This document shows, piece by piece, positions 34,797 through 47,101 of a DNA stretch of 64,000 nucleotides (position 1 is the first letter of the stretch; the number at the start of each line of letters is the position of its first letter). Location of the stretch: NCBI GenBank assembly GCA_026120035.1, contig JALRME010000005.1:1488001-1552000 (forward strand), read 5' to 3'. The notes below the pieces were generated by a model, which made no database searches, was not told the origin of the DNA, and was given only the letters and a program-made list of their open reading frames with translations. Source of the DNA: Coleophoma eucalyptorum (taxonomy: Eukaryota; Ascomycota; Leotiomycetes; Helotiales; Dermateaceae). The position numbers and the translations under genes were made by a program.

Positions 34797-37700
34797 TCTG
34801 CTCCAAGATTTCCAGTTCCTGAGCTGATATGAAGCCTGCCGATTATAGAAACTCGCCAAAGAAGAGCGCGGGCTGAATGGCGATGACGTCCCAGATCACA
34901 TCATCTTATGTATTCTACAACTCGGTACAAATCCGGGAAATCTCGCAATTCAGCGAATCCAGAGGCAAATATGTTCCCCATTTCGGTGCCAAGATTGCGA
35001 TCACGGTGCCAGATGTCTGCATCTATTATCTGGGTACATATTTCTGGATTCGTATTCTTGCAGCAACATGCACTTCTAGCAGAGCAGGGCTCTGTTGCAT
35101 GCGATGACGGTATTGGTGACTTTGGCGGGGTCACTGGTATAAGCGACCTCCAATAGAGTAACAATCAGCAAGCGAGAGTAAGCTGGATAGTAGATAGATC
35201 TACGGTACGTACATGTTGTAGGAGGGCGTACCCACGTCCTGAGGGCCCATCTTGTGTTGTACGCCGTATTGAAAACTACAAGAGATGGCATAGGTAAGGT
35301 AATAGTGTCAAGATAAGCGCGATACCAAATGACTGCAAACATCGTGCTCGTGATTCGGTGTTGGGATTGCAATATTTGTGTAGCTAAAGCATGTTGGAAA
35401 GTTGGGTTCCTAGCAATTGTGGAGCTCGCATGCACGATACAGCTCTGCCAACTGGAATTGGGAGCCAAGACAATGCCATATCCTGGTGTACCAAAGTGGA
35501 TACAGCTCCAATACAAAGTTTGAAACCCATGACTAAGAATGAGGGAGTATATATGTAAGTACCGTACCTTAGGCACGAGAGAACCTTAACCCATTCTCCG
35601 AATAGTATCATGATGAAGCACCATCTTAGGCTGTTGACTGTGTGATGCCCATGTTAAGCCTATTCTGTGCCCTGCAGCTAGTGAAGTCTCCCATATTGAA
35701 AGTAGTCATCGTCATGAACGCCAACCCTAAACTAACCACTAGAGCTTCTGTACATGCAAGTGTTCCAGTCTCAGCAATCAGTCCATTTTTAGCCACTGGC
35801 TCAATTCAAGATTGATTTGGGCCTAATGTTAAGCATTGGCCTTTGGGCAGCAACTCTAGATAGCTCAGCAACGATTCGTATGTCAGTATAATCCCTCAAG
35901 GCTTCTATCAGCCCTTGCGAACCAGCACAGTCCTTCCTTCTCCAACGGCACGGCAGCGTACTTGCTCCAGACCAAGACCAATATTCGTGCCCTCCCATCA
36001 GCACTAGCCACTGAAGGGCTTGACCGCACGAGTGATAAGCCTGCAGTGACGACAATGATAACGCCATAGCAGACCAGCAGTGATGTGGGGAGGTGCGTGC
36101 ATAGATAACTTGACGAACTGAGACGTGTCGGCCTGGGTAAACAAGTGAAGTGCTAAGAGTCGCGGCCAAGTAAGCAGGTAACTGTCTCGGTTCGGCGTGT
36201 TTTTCGCGTTAATTACCACGTGGGGTCTGTGGGCACCATATGACTCGAGATGAACGCCCAGTCGTCCGTTATCTTGCGCTGCAGTTTCGAGTTACGGCTC
36301 GTCGTCCCAAGTGAGAATCTTGACTGTCCTTGACATTGTGCCTGCCAGATCCCGCAATGCCTTAACTTGAACTATTGTTCCTGCCCAATTCTAGCGGGAC
36401 TTGAAGTACTTGATCTCAGGCGGGGAAGAAGGCTTAATTTGCTGATTCGGCGATAGCCACATTGACATAATAGCTGTCTGTGTGTATTCACGATATTTGA
36501 GGCCCCTTAGCGCCTACAGCAAAATGGGAAGTCTTGACGACCATCCGAGCGGGACGTTGCCGTGGGGTTCGCAGCTTAGTGCAACGAAGAGAAGTACCGA
36601 GATCACCACCGCCGTTCTAAGCACTGGCAGCGCTGGGTTTGCCGCGATATGATATATTCCTTGCCGTAAGTGGATTTGAGATCCCTTTTGTAGCAAGCAT
36701 TGACACATCTGCACACGGCAGAGTTGCTGTCCATGTATATCCCAAACTGAGCCCAAACGATCTCCATTCCCCAGTGCGCTTGTGCCTTGAAGTTCACGCG
36801 CTAATTAGAAAACCCAGGCTCTGTGTCCTGACTAAGTATCACGCAGGGGATCCTTGACTACCGCAGGCAGTATCGTAGGTCCCCAGGCTAGACTAGACCT
36901 GCAAAGCTCGAAAGCGATATCTTGTTTCCCATTGTAATTATCATTGCGCCAATACCCTTGTAATATTCGTTGCCATAATATTCCGAGAAACGTCAGCTGC
37001 AAGGTAGCAAGGATGTGACACGGAAGTATTGGACCCTGTTATTCTAGAGTTTGAGATTGATTTTGAGTAGTGGATCATTGAGGCCCGGAGTTCGATTGGG
37101 TTGTTGATCTGCTGCGCTTCTTCACTATCTATTCGTGGGTTGAAATCTAAACTAGCATGGCGGCTATCACTGAAGTCATGTTTTCCACAGCCGTGATCGT
37201 CGCTGTAATTTGAGGAATTGAATGTATGGTCCATATCATCTAGGACCAAGTGCCGCTGTCATGATCATCAGATATTTCCAATAACTTTCTACTCTATCAA
37301 ACTGGGCTGAACTAGCATTACCAAAATGGGAAGCTATTGACGGCTCAAGAATGACATGCCGGCACGTCAAACCATGAGCACACCAAGTGGACCAGGGCCT
37401 CAAAATTGACGAGCCAAGAGCCCATTGGTCTTGTTAGAGGTCATGTCAAACAAGCGACTGAGACTGCCCATTGTTTCTTCAAGGCCACCGAGACGGCTTG
37501 TTTGAAAGCAGTATGACCCAAAAACTTCAAAGAGAGTCACAGCTATAGAGGTGAAGGGTGGTCCAAAGTCACCCCTCTTTTGCTACGGGTTAATCTCATC
37601 GTTATACATCCAGGGCGTGAATATGAAAGTTAAGACTGAAGACCAAAGATCACTGCAAATTTTCCAAGTCATAAAGTGAGGTAAAAGATATATATTTATA

Positions 37701-37856
37701 TCCGATATAAAGACCGACTCGCGATCAAGGCTGAAAGTGATCTGTATAAGCTTCCAAAACTTCCCAAAGATATTTTCACTAGAACAAAGAAAACATATCG
37801 CACCGACTCCAAACACCAATCAATGCATAAACGCCGATTCCCATTCTTCCCATAGA
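34797..37856. other. Gene-poor stretch of 3.1 kb
   Basis: It lies between the start of the GMC gene and the 3' end of the receptor gene. Many short open frames are present on both strands, none with a recognisable motif or consistent splice structure. It may hold decayed sequence, but I see no transposon ends. Confidence 0.45.
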
Positions 37857-39191
37857 CTAGACCTCGAAGGTATCGTGAACCCTAATATCTCGTCCAATGT
37901 CTCCTCGAGAGCTTCTCGCGTCACGATGCTCAATACCAATCTCAGAGGTAACAATGATGTGATCCTTCATGATATCGCGAGTGAGTCCATCCTCCGAGCT
38001 GTCGTCATTGAAGATCAAAGTATCCCTCTTTCCAGCACCGTTTGGTCGGGCGAAGTTTCCGCTAACATCGAAGGCATATCCAGTCTTGCCGTGTCCGCGC
38101 TTCATGTTGTTGAGGCCGAAAGAGCCATTTTGAGAGCTGTTGCTGATGGAGGATTGCCTAGCACGGAAGATGTGCGCGAAGAAGATCTTGAGGGATGGCG
38201 CGTTGGCGGCGATGATGGCTGTCTCGAGCTCGACGCAGGAGATGATGATAATCTTGCCGAGCGACCAAGTGAAGTCGGTGAACTTTTGGAACTCCAAGAG
38301 GACGAGAAGGCGGAGGATAGAAATCACCACGACAATAGCACCAATGCAGACGATGCTGATAAGTTCCAGACGCTTGCGGAGAGAGGCTTGGAGAGTCCAG
38401 AGAGGTTGGATTGGGAGGACGACGATGCAAATATCCGTGAAGATGCTCTGTTTTCCATGTCAGTGTGCTCAAGAGAGGATATGATGTCACTTCGAGAGCT
38501 TACCAGTGCTGCAGGCACAAAAGCAAGAATCTTGTTATCAAGACACTTGGCAGTTGGATGATCAGCCTTGTGGAAGAACGCATCAAGTGGCGTGCACTGC
38601 AAGAAATACAGCAACCATTGGATGAGAGTGAAGACAACGTTCAGCGCAATGGTGCAGTAGACGAGCTTGCGGAAGGTCTTAGTTGCAAATCGAAGGTAGA
38701 AAAGCAAGAAAGCCATCTTAATGATGAAGTGCATCCAGACATAGTAAATCTCTTCAGCGAAGAGTGCCTGTAGTTTGGTGATTAGTATTGGATACTGAGA
38801 GGAGGATGTTATGTTATACTTACGAAGATCAATTTCTCTAGCCATTCTGGATGCTCAACAGCAATTTTGGTGGTGTGACTGCTAAAGATTAGCACTTCAT
38901 TGCTCATGATCATATAAGAACTGATTGCGCATACATTCCCCCTCCGAAGTGGAGGAAGTAATAAAGAATAGCTTGTTGACCGCAGTTGAAAAACTGTGAA
39001 GTGTTAGCTATGCTGCCTGCGCACTTAGCTAAGGAGGGGTCGCATACGAAGATTGAGAACATGCACCAGTCATCCCAGCCAAGACTCTTCAATACAAATC
39101 CTCTAGAGTACAAACGAAGCAATACTGTGATCGATGACAAGGCGAAAAAGAATGAGGCAACCCCATAACAGGCCGGCTGAAGGGTGTCCAT
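37857..39191 (-). CDS. Rhodopsin-like / PTH11-related seven-helix membrane protein
   Basis: Five exons (39191-39048, 38993-38935, 38881-38824, 38767-38504, 38447-37857) encode 371 residues. The protein has seven membrane helices and belongs to the fungal rhodopsin-like domain family related to the PTH11 receptor. Visible signatures: LGWDDWCMFSIF after helix 1, CGQQAILYYFLHFGGG, ALFAEEIYYVWMHFIIKMAF, LQCTPLDAFF, DICIVVLPIQPLWTLQ, RKRLELISIVCIGA and TWSLGKIIIISCVELETAI. A 100-residue hydrophilic Ser/Asp-rich cytosolic tail follows. Exon 3 begins at a TAGCAG double acceptor, so an isoform shorter by one residue (Ser) is possible. It is probably a plasma-membrane sensor; the ligand is unknown. 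The 274-codon plus-strand frame over this gene is a shadow. Confidence 0.85.
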
Positions 39192-41211
39192 TATGGTTGT
39201 TTGGTTACAAGATTTAGATGATGGAATTCAGATTGTGGTAGGAAGGAGCTTGGATATGATGAGAATGGATGAGTACATTGAGAAGGTCGGTGCGGTATCT
39301 GGCCCATTATAATGAAATTACTCTGCGGTAGAGGCCGAACATGGCTCAGCTATCCAATATTGTGAGATCTTCCAGGCGTGTACCATCAGGAAGGGTGCTG
39401 AGCTTTCGTGGAGTAATGGCTCGCGCTATGAACGCCATGGAAACACAAGAGACACAATATTCCGAGGGGAACGGGCTTGCCAAACCACGCGGAGAGTTCA
39501 TCCAAGGCCAGCAAAACTTTGCAGAGCTGAGCAGTGTGGCAGATATTAGACCTCGACTAAGTCAGTCGCTAAGCCTGATAGACCGTCGCTAGCGAGCTCA
39601 CTGGCGACTCAGCGTGCCCAGCACCCTCAGTAGTCCAAAGCCACAGGGGCAATCCTATTTTCGTGCAGGCCAGTCCAGGGGTGCAGCCTGGAGATTTCGT
39701 GGAATCAATCATCCTCGGCGTAGATCCGACGATCCCGCTTCCCCCTCGTCACTAGTTACCAGTAGTAGCTGGGTCGAACTGTTTGCTCTAATGAACGATG
39801 TGCTTCGGTACGAGTCAATCAGGATCGTCGCTGGGCGCCCAAGCAACGAGGAGGGGCATCATCGCGTGCGCCAAACACTGTCCGACTGCTGGCCAGTCCT
39901 CCCCAAGGCCTGGATCAGCGTGACTATCGCAAAGTATCAGGCCATAGTGATTTTAATGCTCCTTGGATCTCAAGCCCGCCCACGTTTTATTGTACACTAT
40001 CTTCGTCCACTTCCAAGTGCTGGCGGGGTTTCATCGTTTCATCTTTTCTTCTATCTTTAGGGCATCGATTGGATAGCCTGTGTTAATGACTGCGATGAAG
40101 CAGAACTATCGCCAACAACCTCGGCTGATCCGAGTAAATGACTCTCACAGCTCGTCATGGAAGCAAAGGCCCAGCATCTGATGAAAACCGGACGAGCGTC
40201 GCATGGAACTGAGCGTCGCATGAAACTGGGCATGCAGGTGATATATGTATGATGGCATGCGATATCAGACGATAAGACGAGGTCGGTGCCGCGGTGGTGT
40301 GATCCTGGAGAACGTGCGTACCAGGACGAGTGTACAGTGAAGGTAAGCCGTGAAGGTAAGCCAGCCACGGGTTATGAGCCAGGCAGGCTGCTTGGTACAG
40401 TTAGTGTTAGTGTGTGTCTCTCGCAATTCCTAGGCCAACGAAATGCCGGGCAGCGATGACGCTTAAACTAAACAGCTCTAATCCGATGTATGAAAGTTAC
40501 CAGCTACGTGCGGGCTGAGGCCCCCCAGTCCTCGTCACTTCACTTGAGGCTTTCTCTATTAGAGTATCTTCAGCCGAACATACCGTATGATTGGCTAATT
40601 GTTTGATTTGCTTCAAGAAGAAGTTGACCTTGCTTTTTGTTCTCCCTTTTCTTCTTCTCTCCTTATGACAATTTCTCCGAGTGACATCACTTTGACGGTT
40701 ATGATAGAAATGGAGAGGAGACGTTGCAGGATGCTGGTAAGTGGAATTGAGGCCGGCAATGGGTGAGAGAGAGTTGCTTTGTCATACGGCCCAGAACTTA
40801 GCATCGAGAGGGGTGAATGGTCGAATTGGCATCGCTCCTCGCCTAGCTGCTGTTCGTCTGTGGGTGGCTGAGCGTCGTTCATTTTATTTACCCTTAAAAC
40901 AATCGATAGTCTGTGATGTCCATTGTAGGGGACTTTACACGAACTGGATCCACGTGTGTGGAATTTTTCTTTTCCCGAATTCCGACTCCATTTTTAGAGG
41001 CATGAATTTAGTATAAGCACTCTTGGGCCTCGGTGCTTGCCTTGGTCAGTCATTCACTCATTTATCTTTCCCTTGACCCCTCCAAGTCCTACTCGCAGCC
41101 GAGCATCCTAATATGCGAAAGGTGCCTTAAAAAGTAGCTTAGAGATGGAAAAAATATATATTGAAGAGTCTGAACAGTCCAAAGAGGTATGTGTTGAAAC
41201 GATGTATTGAT
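39192..41211. other. Divergent gene-poor stretch of 2 kb
   Basis: No supported gene between the receptor and the UbiA-type enzyme. Short open frames at 39341-39592 and 39614-40060 have no family motif. An AT-rich element (AAAAAATATATATT) at 41149-41162 lies about 50 bp before the start of the plus-strand gene and may be its TATA element. Confidence 0.45.
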
Positions 41212-42162
41212 ATGCTGAGTACGCAGCTAAGCAAACAGTTGGTGTTGCAGAGTATCCGAACCTCTCTGTTATATAATTTAAAAACAGCTTATATTGTCAC
41301 CAAGAGTGACATAAAAACCACAGTCTTTCCTGCAACAACATTCGCCTTAGCCAATGCAATCTCGGGACCATTGCTCACAACAAATCCCACGCCGTCGTCG
41401 GCCGAAGTTCTGCTGCGTTTACCGAAGGCAATCTTATGGGCATGGATGAATCTTTGGTTATTCAACTTGGCCAATCAACGTCTACCCGATTCGATTCTTG
41501 AAGATTCTGTAAATAAACCATGGCGGGCCATACCATCCGGACGACTTACAGCTACGCAAGCTCGCCATCTCCTTCTGATCTCGATACCGATCGTGTTAGG
41601 TGCCTCTTGGCTTCTTGGTGGACGTGATGAGAGTGTCGCCTTAATGGTCTTGACGTGGATATATAACGACCTCGGCGCCGGTGACGAGAACTTCTTAGTA
41701 CGACATATTCTTAACGCGCTTGGTTTTGCAGCTTTCGGTGCTGGAGCGACCCAGGTTGCGTGTGGATTTCCAAATTATACTCTCAACAGTACAGCTTACC
41801 AGTGGCTTGGGATTGTGGTGTTAGCCATAACCTGCACGATTCAATTTCAAGATATGGAGGACCAACCTGGCGATCGACTGCGAGGAAGGAGGACCTTACC
41901 GATTATTTTTGGAGAAACACCAACGCGGTGGTGGAACGCCTTTTCCATCATGGCCATATCTATGGTTGCGTGCACATTCTGGCAGGTTGGCTTGGTCGGT
42001 TGCTTCATCCCTGGAGCCATAAGCATGGTTATCGCCGGGCGGACGCTGATGTTGAATGGTGTTGCTGCCGACCGACAAACATTCAAGTTATGGTGCGTCT
42101 GGCTTATTACGCTTTACCTTCTGCCTTTGGCCAAGTACCGTGAATATTCGCCAGAACTGTAA
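41212..42162 (+). CDS. UbiA-superfamily prenyltransferase or UbiA-type terpene cyclase
   Basis: A single-exon frame of 316 residues from the ATG at 41212; codons upstream to 41161 lack an ATG. Eight or nine membrane helices can be seen. First Asp-rich motif: NQRLPDSILEDSVNKPWR, with IPSGRLT directly after. Second: FQDMEDQPGDRLRGRRTLPI. These bind the Mg-diphosphate of a prenyl substrate. The arrangement, especially NKPWR.IPSGR and GDR..GRRTLPI, recalls fungal UbiA proteins of secondary metabolism, a group that includes the membrane-bound sesquiterpene cyclase of fumagillin synthesis, so cyclase activity is possible. No other terpene gene is adjacent. The choice between transferase and cyclase is open. 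Confidence 0.82.
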   Translation: MLSTQLSKQLVLQSIRTSLLYNLKTAYIVTKSDIKTTVFPATTFALANAISGPLLTTNPTPSSAEVLLRLPKAILWAWMNLWLFNLANQRLPDSILEDSVNKPWRAIPSGRLTATQARHLLLISIPIVLGASWLLGGRDESVALMVLTWIYNDLGAGDENFLVRHILNALGFAAFGAGATQVACGFPNYTLNSTAYQWLGIVVLAITCTIQFQDMEDQPGDRLRGRRTLPIIFGETPTRWWNAFSIMAISMVACTFWQVGLVGCFIPGAISMVIAGRTLMLNGVAADRQTFKLWCVWLITLYLLPLAKYREYSPEL

Positions 42163-42999
42163 CTGCATCAGTTGACGACATGCACTGGTGTATGGACAAA
42201 AGTGGTATATAACCGCTAGGAGCCCGAATATTGTTTAGATTTAATTACGAGCCACGACGATGGGACGCTCATTACCATTCTTCTCTATGGAAGTACATGA
42301 TTGGAATGACCGGCGAGTTAGGGATATTCCAGGAGAATTAGAGGATACATTTTTGCAGCGAACTTTTGGCGCGATCGACAGTCATCTATGTTTAAGATGC
42401 TACTACACATTTTCATTCCCAGTCATTTGTACATATCAATCATTGTCAAGAAATTCAGGACAAAGAAATACAGATAAATACATCAGCCTTTCCCGTTCAA
42501 TAACTCGCCTGTGAACTATAAAATGAAAGATAGCCCCTGACAAATGTGCTTGACGATTCCAAGGAAGGATGTAAAAGGATTCTGCATGTGCATCACTACG
42601 AGAAAGTCCTGGTAAACTCTAAGTTAGAAATCCTACATCACGGCTTGCATTTTCGGTACCCGGGACGTAGCTCGCACAGAAATGCTCATTGTCTGGTTCA
42701 GGGGCTGGGTCGCTTAGAGATCTTGAATCGCGATTGTCCAAGCACATGGTAACATAGTAAGTCGAGCCGGGAGAGTAAAATGTGGGCTGACACCGTTCTT
42801 CCACCGGTCTTGCCGAGTTCACAGCACAAGAATCATAAAGAATGGCATAGAGTCTTTTTATTTTTATGTTTCAACGGATTTGGACAGGTACACACACCAA
42901 CGCTAAGTCAGGTCTATTGATTTCACAGCGAAGCGAGCAAACTTCCAGTCGGTTAAGTAAGAAAAACTGAAATAGAGTATTGACAGCACAAGAAAACTT
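42163..42999. other. Convergent intergenic region
   Basis: 837 bp between the UbiA-type gene and the GH72 gene. Short open frames at 42260-42514 and 42546-42752 have no motif and low coding character. It contains both 3' untranslated regions. Confidence 0.5.
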
Positions 43000-44639
43000 C
43001 TAGAAGATCAATCCCATTCCAGCAACAACACCGACGACGGAGAGAATGATGGGCATTGAGAAAAAGTCGCCCGAGGCGAGACGGCCGGCAGCGGCGCTTC
43101 CCGAAGCCGTAGAGGTTGAGGACGACGACGACGTAGAGGTCGATCCTGAACCACCACTGCTGACGGTTCCTGTTGGCAAAGCACCATCCATTTCAATCTG
43201 GCTCTCTGAGTATGTCTCGCCTCCATATTGCGACGGGGTTACATCATCACCGAGCCCAGGACCCGCACCGGCACCGTTCTCCATGAAAGTCTCTGCACCA
43301 GACGGCATAGATGGAAGAAGAAGGGTATCCACTTGCCAATCATCAGATGCTGCTGGGCACTCAGAGGCAGTGGTATCCGCATTGTATCCTCCATCTCCAG
43401 TCGGATTTGGCGTTGCCTCATACGCGGCGAGCAGACGATCAAAGTCAGCATTGGGTGTACTAACGCCGTTGACATTGTCAACGAGACCGTAACCATTCTC
43501 CTCGACTGAATACTCATAAGCCAAGCCTCCGGAGTAGACGCCAGTCATATTTGTTGAGTACAGAGCAGCAATCTCACCCCATTCACGGGTGTTGGTGATG
43601 CATCCAAATTCAGCCATGCTGTGGATGTCAGCTAATTACAAGACAAAGCTGAGGGATACTTACAAGATTGGTGCACCGTAATTGCTGTATCTCTTTACCT
43701 TCTGATCCCAGCCTGAGACTGTGAAAGAAGATGGATCACACCAAGAGTAGTCATTGAGCGCAAAGAAGTCTCCTCGAACTGCATCGGGTCCACAATCTAT
43801 GACGCATTATCAGAAGACACTCTTGTACAGATTTTTGGGATATCGGGTTTTCATGGCCACATACCAAAGTACTCTAGTTGTGGAAGGATATTTTCAGCAA
43901 CATCCGCGGCTGCATATCCGACAGGGATTGCTCGGTATCCTCTATTTGCGATGTAGTTCTTCATGTCGCGTGCAACGGCCTTGATATATGGAGCAGCAAT
44001 AGTGTTGTTACGCTCATTGATGACTTCGTTGCCATTAATCATAAGAAGTAGGTTGCTATATCCCTGAAAGTTGTCGATGGTTGCGAAGAGACTTTGAAGA
44101 TATTTCTCATTGTAAGATAGATAGAGGGATGCATTGTCGGCTCGATTTAAGGAAAAAGCTGGAGTGTTGGCATCTAAAGCCAGGTAGATGCCGGCATCGG
44201 CAAGAAGCTTCATGCCTTCATCGTGGTTAACAGAGTTGTCAACGGTGTAGACGCGAATGGTATTGATTCCAAGTTTTTTGAAGTTCTCGACGTCTCGGGT
44301 AAGCGCGGGAATATCCACTAGGGGGTCTGCAGCGTCCTTTATAGAAGGCATGGTTCAGTATATGGAATCGATAAACGTTTTGTGCCAGTAGACTTACGGC
44401 TGCTCCTCCTGGTTGGTAAGCTACACCACGAATATAAAACCGCTCATCACCGGCGAAGAATGCTACAGTGTATCAGCATCGAATACTCAAGCAATGATGG
44501 AGTATAGCTTACCGTTCCCTTTTACCGACACAATTGGTAAGTCTCCCGTCGTCGCTTGTCTGGGGCTCAAGTTCTCTGTTTTTGTCGCCAGCGCGCTCAC
44601 TGTCGCAGCGAGAGCTGCGAAAACTGAAGCCGTCTTCAT
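43000..44639 (-). CDS. GH72 1,3-beta-glucanosyltransferase, GPI-anchored (Gel/Gas/Phr family)
   Basis: Elongates cell-wall beta-1,3-glucan at the outer face of the plasma membrane. Five exons (44639-44513, 44462-44398, 44336-43865, 43796-43664, 43618-43000) encode 471 residues. The signal peptide is MKTASVFAALAATVSALA. The catalytic domain runs from GDERFYIRGVAYQPGG through GINTIRVYTVD; the two catalytic glutamates are E168 in INGNEVINE and E269 in FMAEFGC, spaced 101 residues apart as in Aspergillus fumigatus Gel1. A Ser-rich stem (SGGSGSTSTSSSSS) and a hydrophobic end (SMPIILSVVGVVAGMGLIF) form the GPI-anchoring signal. There is no CBM43 Cys-rich module, so it belongs to the short Gel1-like subgroup. 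Confidence 0.95.
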
Positions 44640-46021
44640 TTGAAAGTGTAGTAGAACCAAAATTTAATGAAGTAGAAGTTAAAAAGTGTCTAATACAAGG
44701 TAGGAGAAAATTAAACTGCTAAACACTCTCTGAACGAATGAAGAGATACAGTTAGCTTTGTAGGGAGGTGAATTGATTTGAAGGATGGCAGCAGTTAAGA
44801 AAGCAAAGAAATAAATATGAACGCGAGAGGTCATAAATAGCCAAGCTCATCCCCGTGTTGGGAAATGCATAGTCTGCTCCGCCTCGGATGAGTTCTTGTC
44901 GCCCAGAGACCAAGCAACTTGGCTCTCGGCTTCTCGCCTGCACGCCCAACCACGATAGCGAATTCCGTAGACTTCATTACCGCAATGTCTTGTGCATCTT
45001 CTTGCCTTTCTTTTCGCACGTCGCTTTTGGCTAGTTGATAGCTGCTACCAAGACTGGATTCCTTGGAACCGTCATACTTCGTCACCCTTTGAGTGCCGAG
45101 TCTTGACAACACAAAGATAGGAGAGGGCGACAAATAATCGTGAATATGCGCAAATTAGAACTTTCCGAGTCTTGGCTTCCAAGAGTTGGCGAGCGCTCTT
45201 GAAATTTCGTGTTTATTTTAGGAAGGAACGGAATAGTTGTTCAAGTCGCGCTTTTGGATTTCAAGGAAAGGAAGAAGCCTATTTTATATATATATCCATT
45301 TCAGAGACCATGCAACCTTTCATAAGCAATGTTTAGATCTTCTCAACGTGATCTGAAGGAGTAAGCTTCAACCCCATTAATAAAATCCATCTTTGTCGTT
45401 ATGTCCAATTCTTACATATTCTCGACCCAATTGCTTACAATTCATAATAGCAGGCAATTTCCAATCAGAAGGCACTGCAGGTTTTAAAACCTGTCCTTGG
45501 GTGTAGATGGCTCTCACCATCAAGATCTCCTCCTTCCCCAACCAGAATGATTTCTAGTATTGAATATGAGACCACAACATAGCATGTCTCACAGTCTAAG
45601 TGGTAGGTCAAATTTCGTCCAATAATCTGAAGTCGGTCGTAGCGAAAAGTGGTCGAATTAACACTCACTATATTGCAAGCTTCAGGTCTTCATCCGCATT
45701 TTACTCTCGTATTGTTGCCATTGTAAACAAGAAAGTAGACCAGCAAGAATCTTAAGCAACGAGGCAGCGTCCGCAGTACAGATGTGCAACTCTTTGCCTG
45801 ACATCTCATACATAATATCATATCTTGACGCGTGAGAAAGGTCTCGAAGCCATAGAAGGCAACCAAACTAGGATGAAGACTTGCCAAAATTCAGCACGTT
45901 CGCATGATAGCAGATTGACACCGAAGTCTATAAAATGGAGCGATATTATGACCTTGGAAGGGGCTTGATGCGCAGTGATGCTGGAATTATCGAACATTTA
46001 CAAGCTTGCTGCGAAAGTTAA
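44640..46021. other. Intergenic region of 1.4 kb
   Basis: Promoter of the GH72 gene on the left; 3' side of the four-helix protein gene on the right. A short TATATATA run lies near 45287. No coding frame is supported. Confidence 0.5.
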
Positions 46022-47101
46022 TCATGATTGATGAGGTATTTGCTGCGCCTCCTCCTCTGCAGAACTCTGTGTATCTGAAGTCATAATAACAGTTCCTGGT
46101 GTCTCTTCTACAATATCGGTTTGCACATCTGACACATCGATGAGATTGTTGCTGGGTTCCTCTTCATCTACCCCTGAATTTTCGTGGAATGTGCCGAAAT
46201 CGTTCGCCTCTGCTGGGAGAGGAGGGAGGTCTCTGTTCGCTCGGAGTCTCCTGGCATCAAGCTCCTCATTTTCTCTAATCAATTGTCTCCGTCTTTCCAT
46301 TAGATCGAGAAGAAGTTGCTCCTCGTCCTGGACACGTTTTCTTAGTTGCAACGAAATTATTTCGGTGTTTCGCCGTCCTTGCGTACAGCATCTCGCAATG
46401 AGGAGTATGAAATGAAGAACCCTTTATACCAATTTAGTATCAAACTCCTATGGTTCTGGAATGGTGTAGAAGATCTACTCACGCTGCTAGAAGTCCCAGG
46501 TTAACGGCCACCATTTCGACCACGAGCAGCCGGAACATAACGATATCACATTTTCTATACATCTCGCTATCGTCCCATCCGTCACATAATCTGCGATCCC
46601 AAAGCATCTCGATCATGTTTAGAACTCCGAACGCGATAAGAGTGGCCCATATAAGAAAATCGTAGATCATGTTCAAGAAAATCAGGCTATTCTGTTTGGC
46701 TTTGAGCGCAAGGGAAAAGTTGAGACCAGTCCAGAGTACATTGACAGTAAGCTTGTAGTTTTCCCCGTCAGATTTGTATTAATATCGGCAGAAGAAGTAG
46801 GTTAACACACCAAGAAAACAACACTTTGCATGCCCCAAAAGTACTTCTCGTAACTGTCCCTCTCCATCTGCTTGCTGTCCTCATCCAGTGGGCCAGTAAT
46901 AACGATGCTATAGCCGGCAATGCCAGCTCCTAGACCTCCAAGCGACACTAGAAATGAAATGCCATAGAGAATTAGGACATATAGCGGGTCCCTTATTTTC
47001 CTACGCAGATCCTCTTCCAGGATATCACTCGAATCGTCTTCGTGAGAAATGCGCTCGGGCGGTTCATCTTCGGCGCGTAGAGGTCGGTAGACAGAGGCCA
47101 T
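46022..47101 (-). CDS. Four-helix membrane protein with C-terminal coiled coil, function unknown
   Basis: Three exons (47101-46811, 46751-46483, 46421-46022) encode 319 residues. An N-terminal acidic cytosolic segment is followed by four membrane helices: VLILYGISFLVSLGGLGAG, SVVFLLTVNVLWTGLNFSLA (formed across the first junction), FLIWATLIAFGVLNM, and VEMVAVNLGLLAAVLHFILL (across the second). The tail begins with a coiled coil (LRKRVQDEEQLLLDLMERRR, then LIRENEELDARRL), then a PPLP motif and a Glu-rich end. Introns have good branch points (TACTAA before the third exon). I do not recognise the family. It may be a fungal membrane protein specific to a few genera. Confidence 0.75.

Noticed and set aside
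37737..38561. 274-codon plus-strand open frame
   Set aside because: It lies antisense to the last exons of the receptor gene, which has consistent exons and membrane helices.
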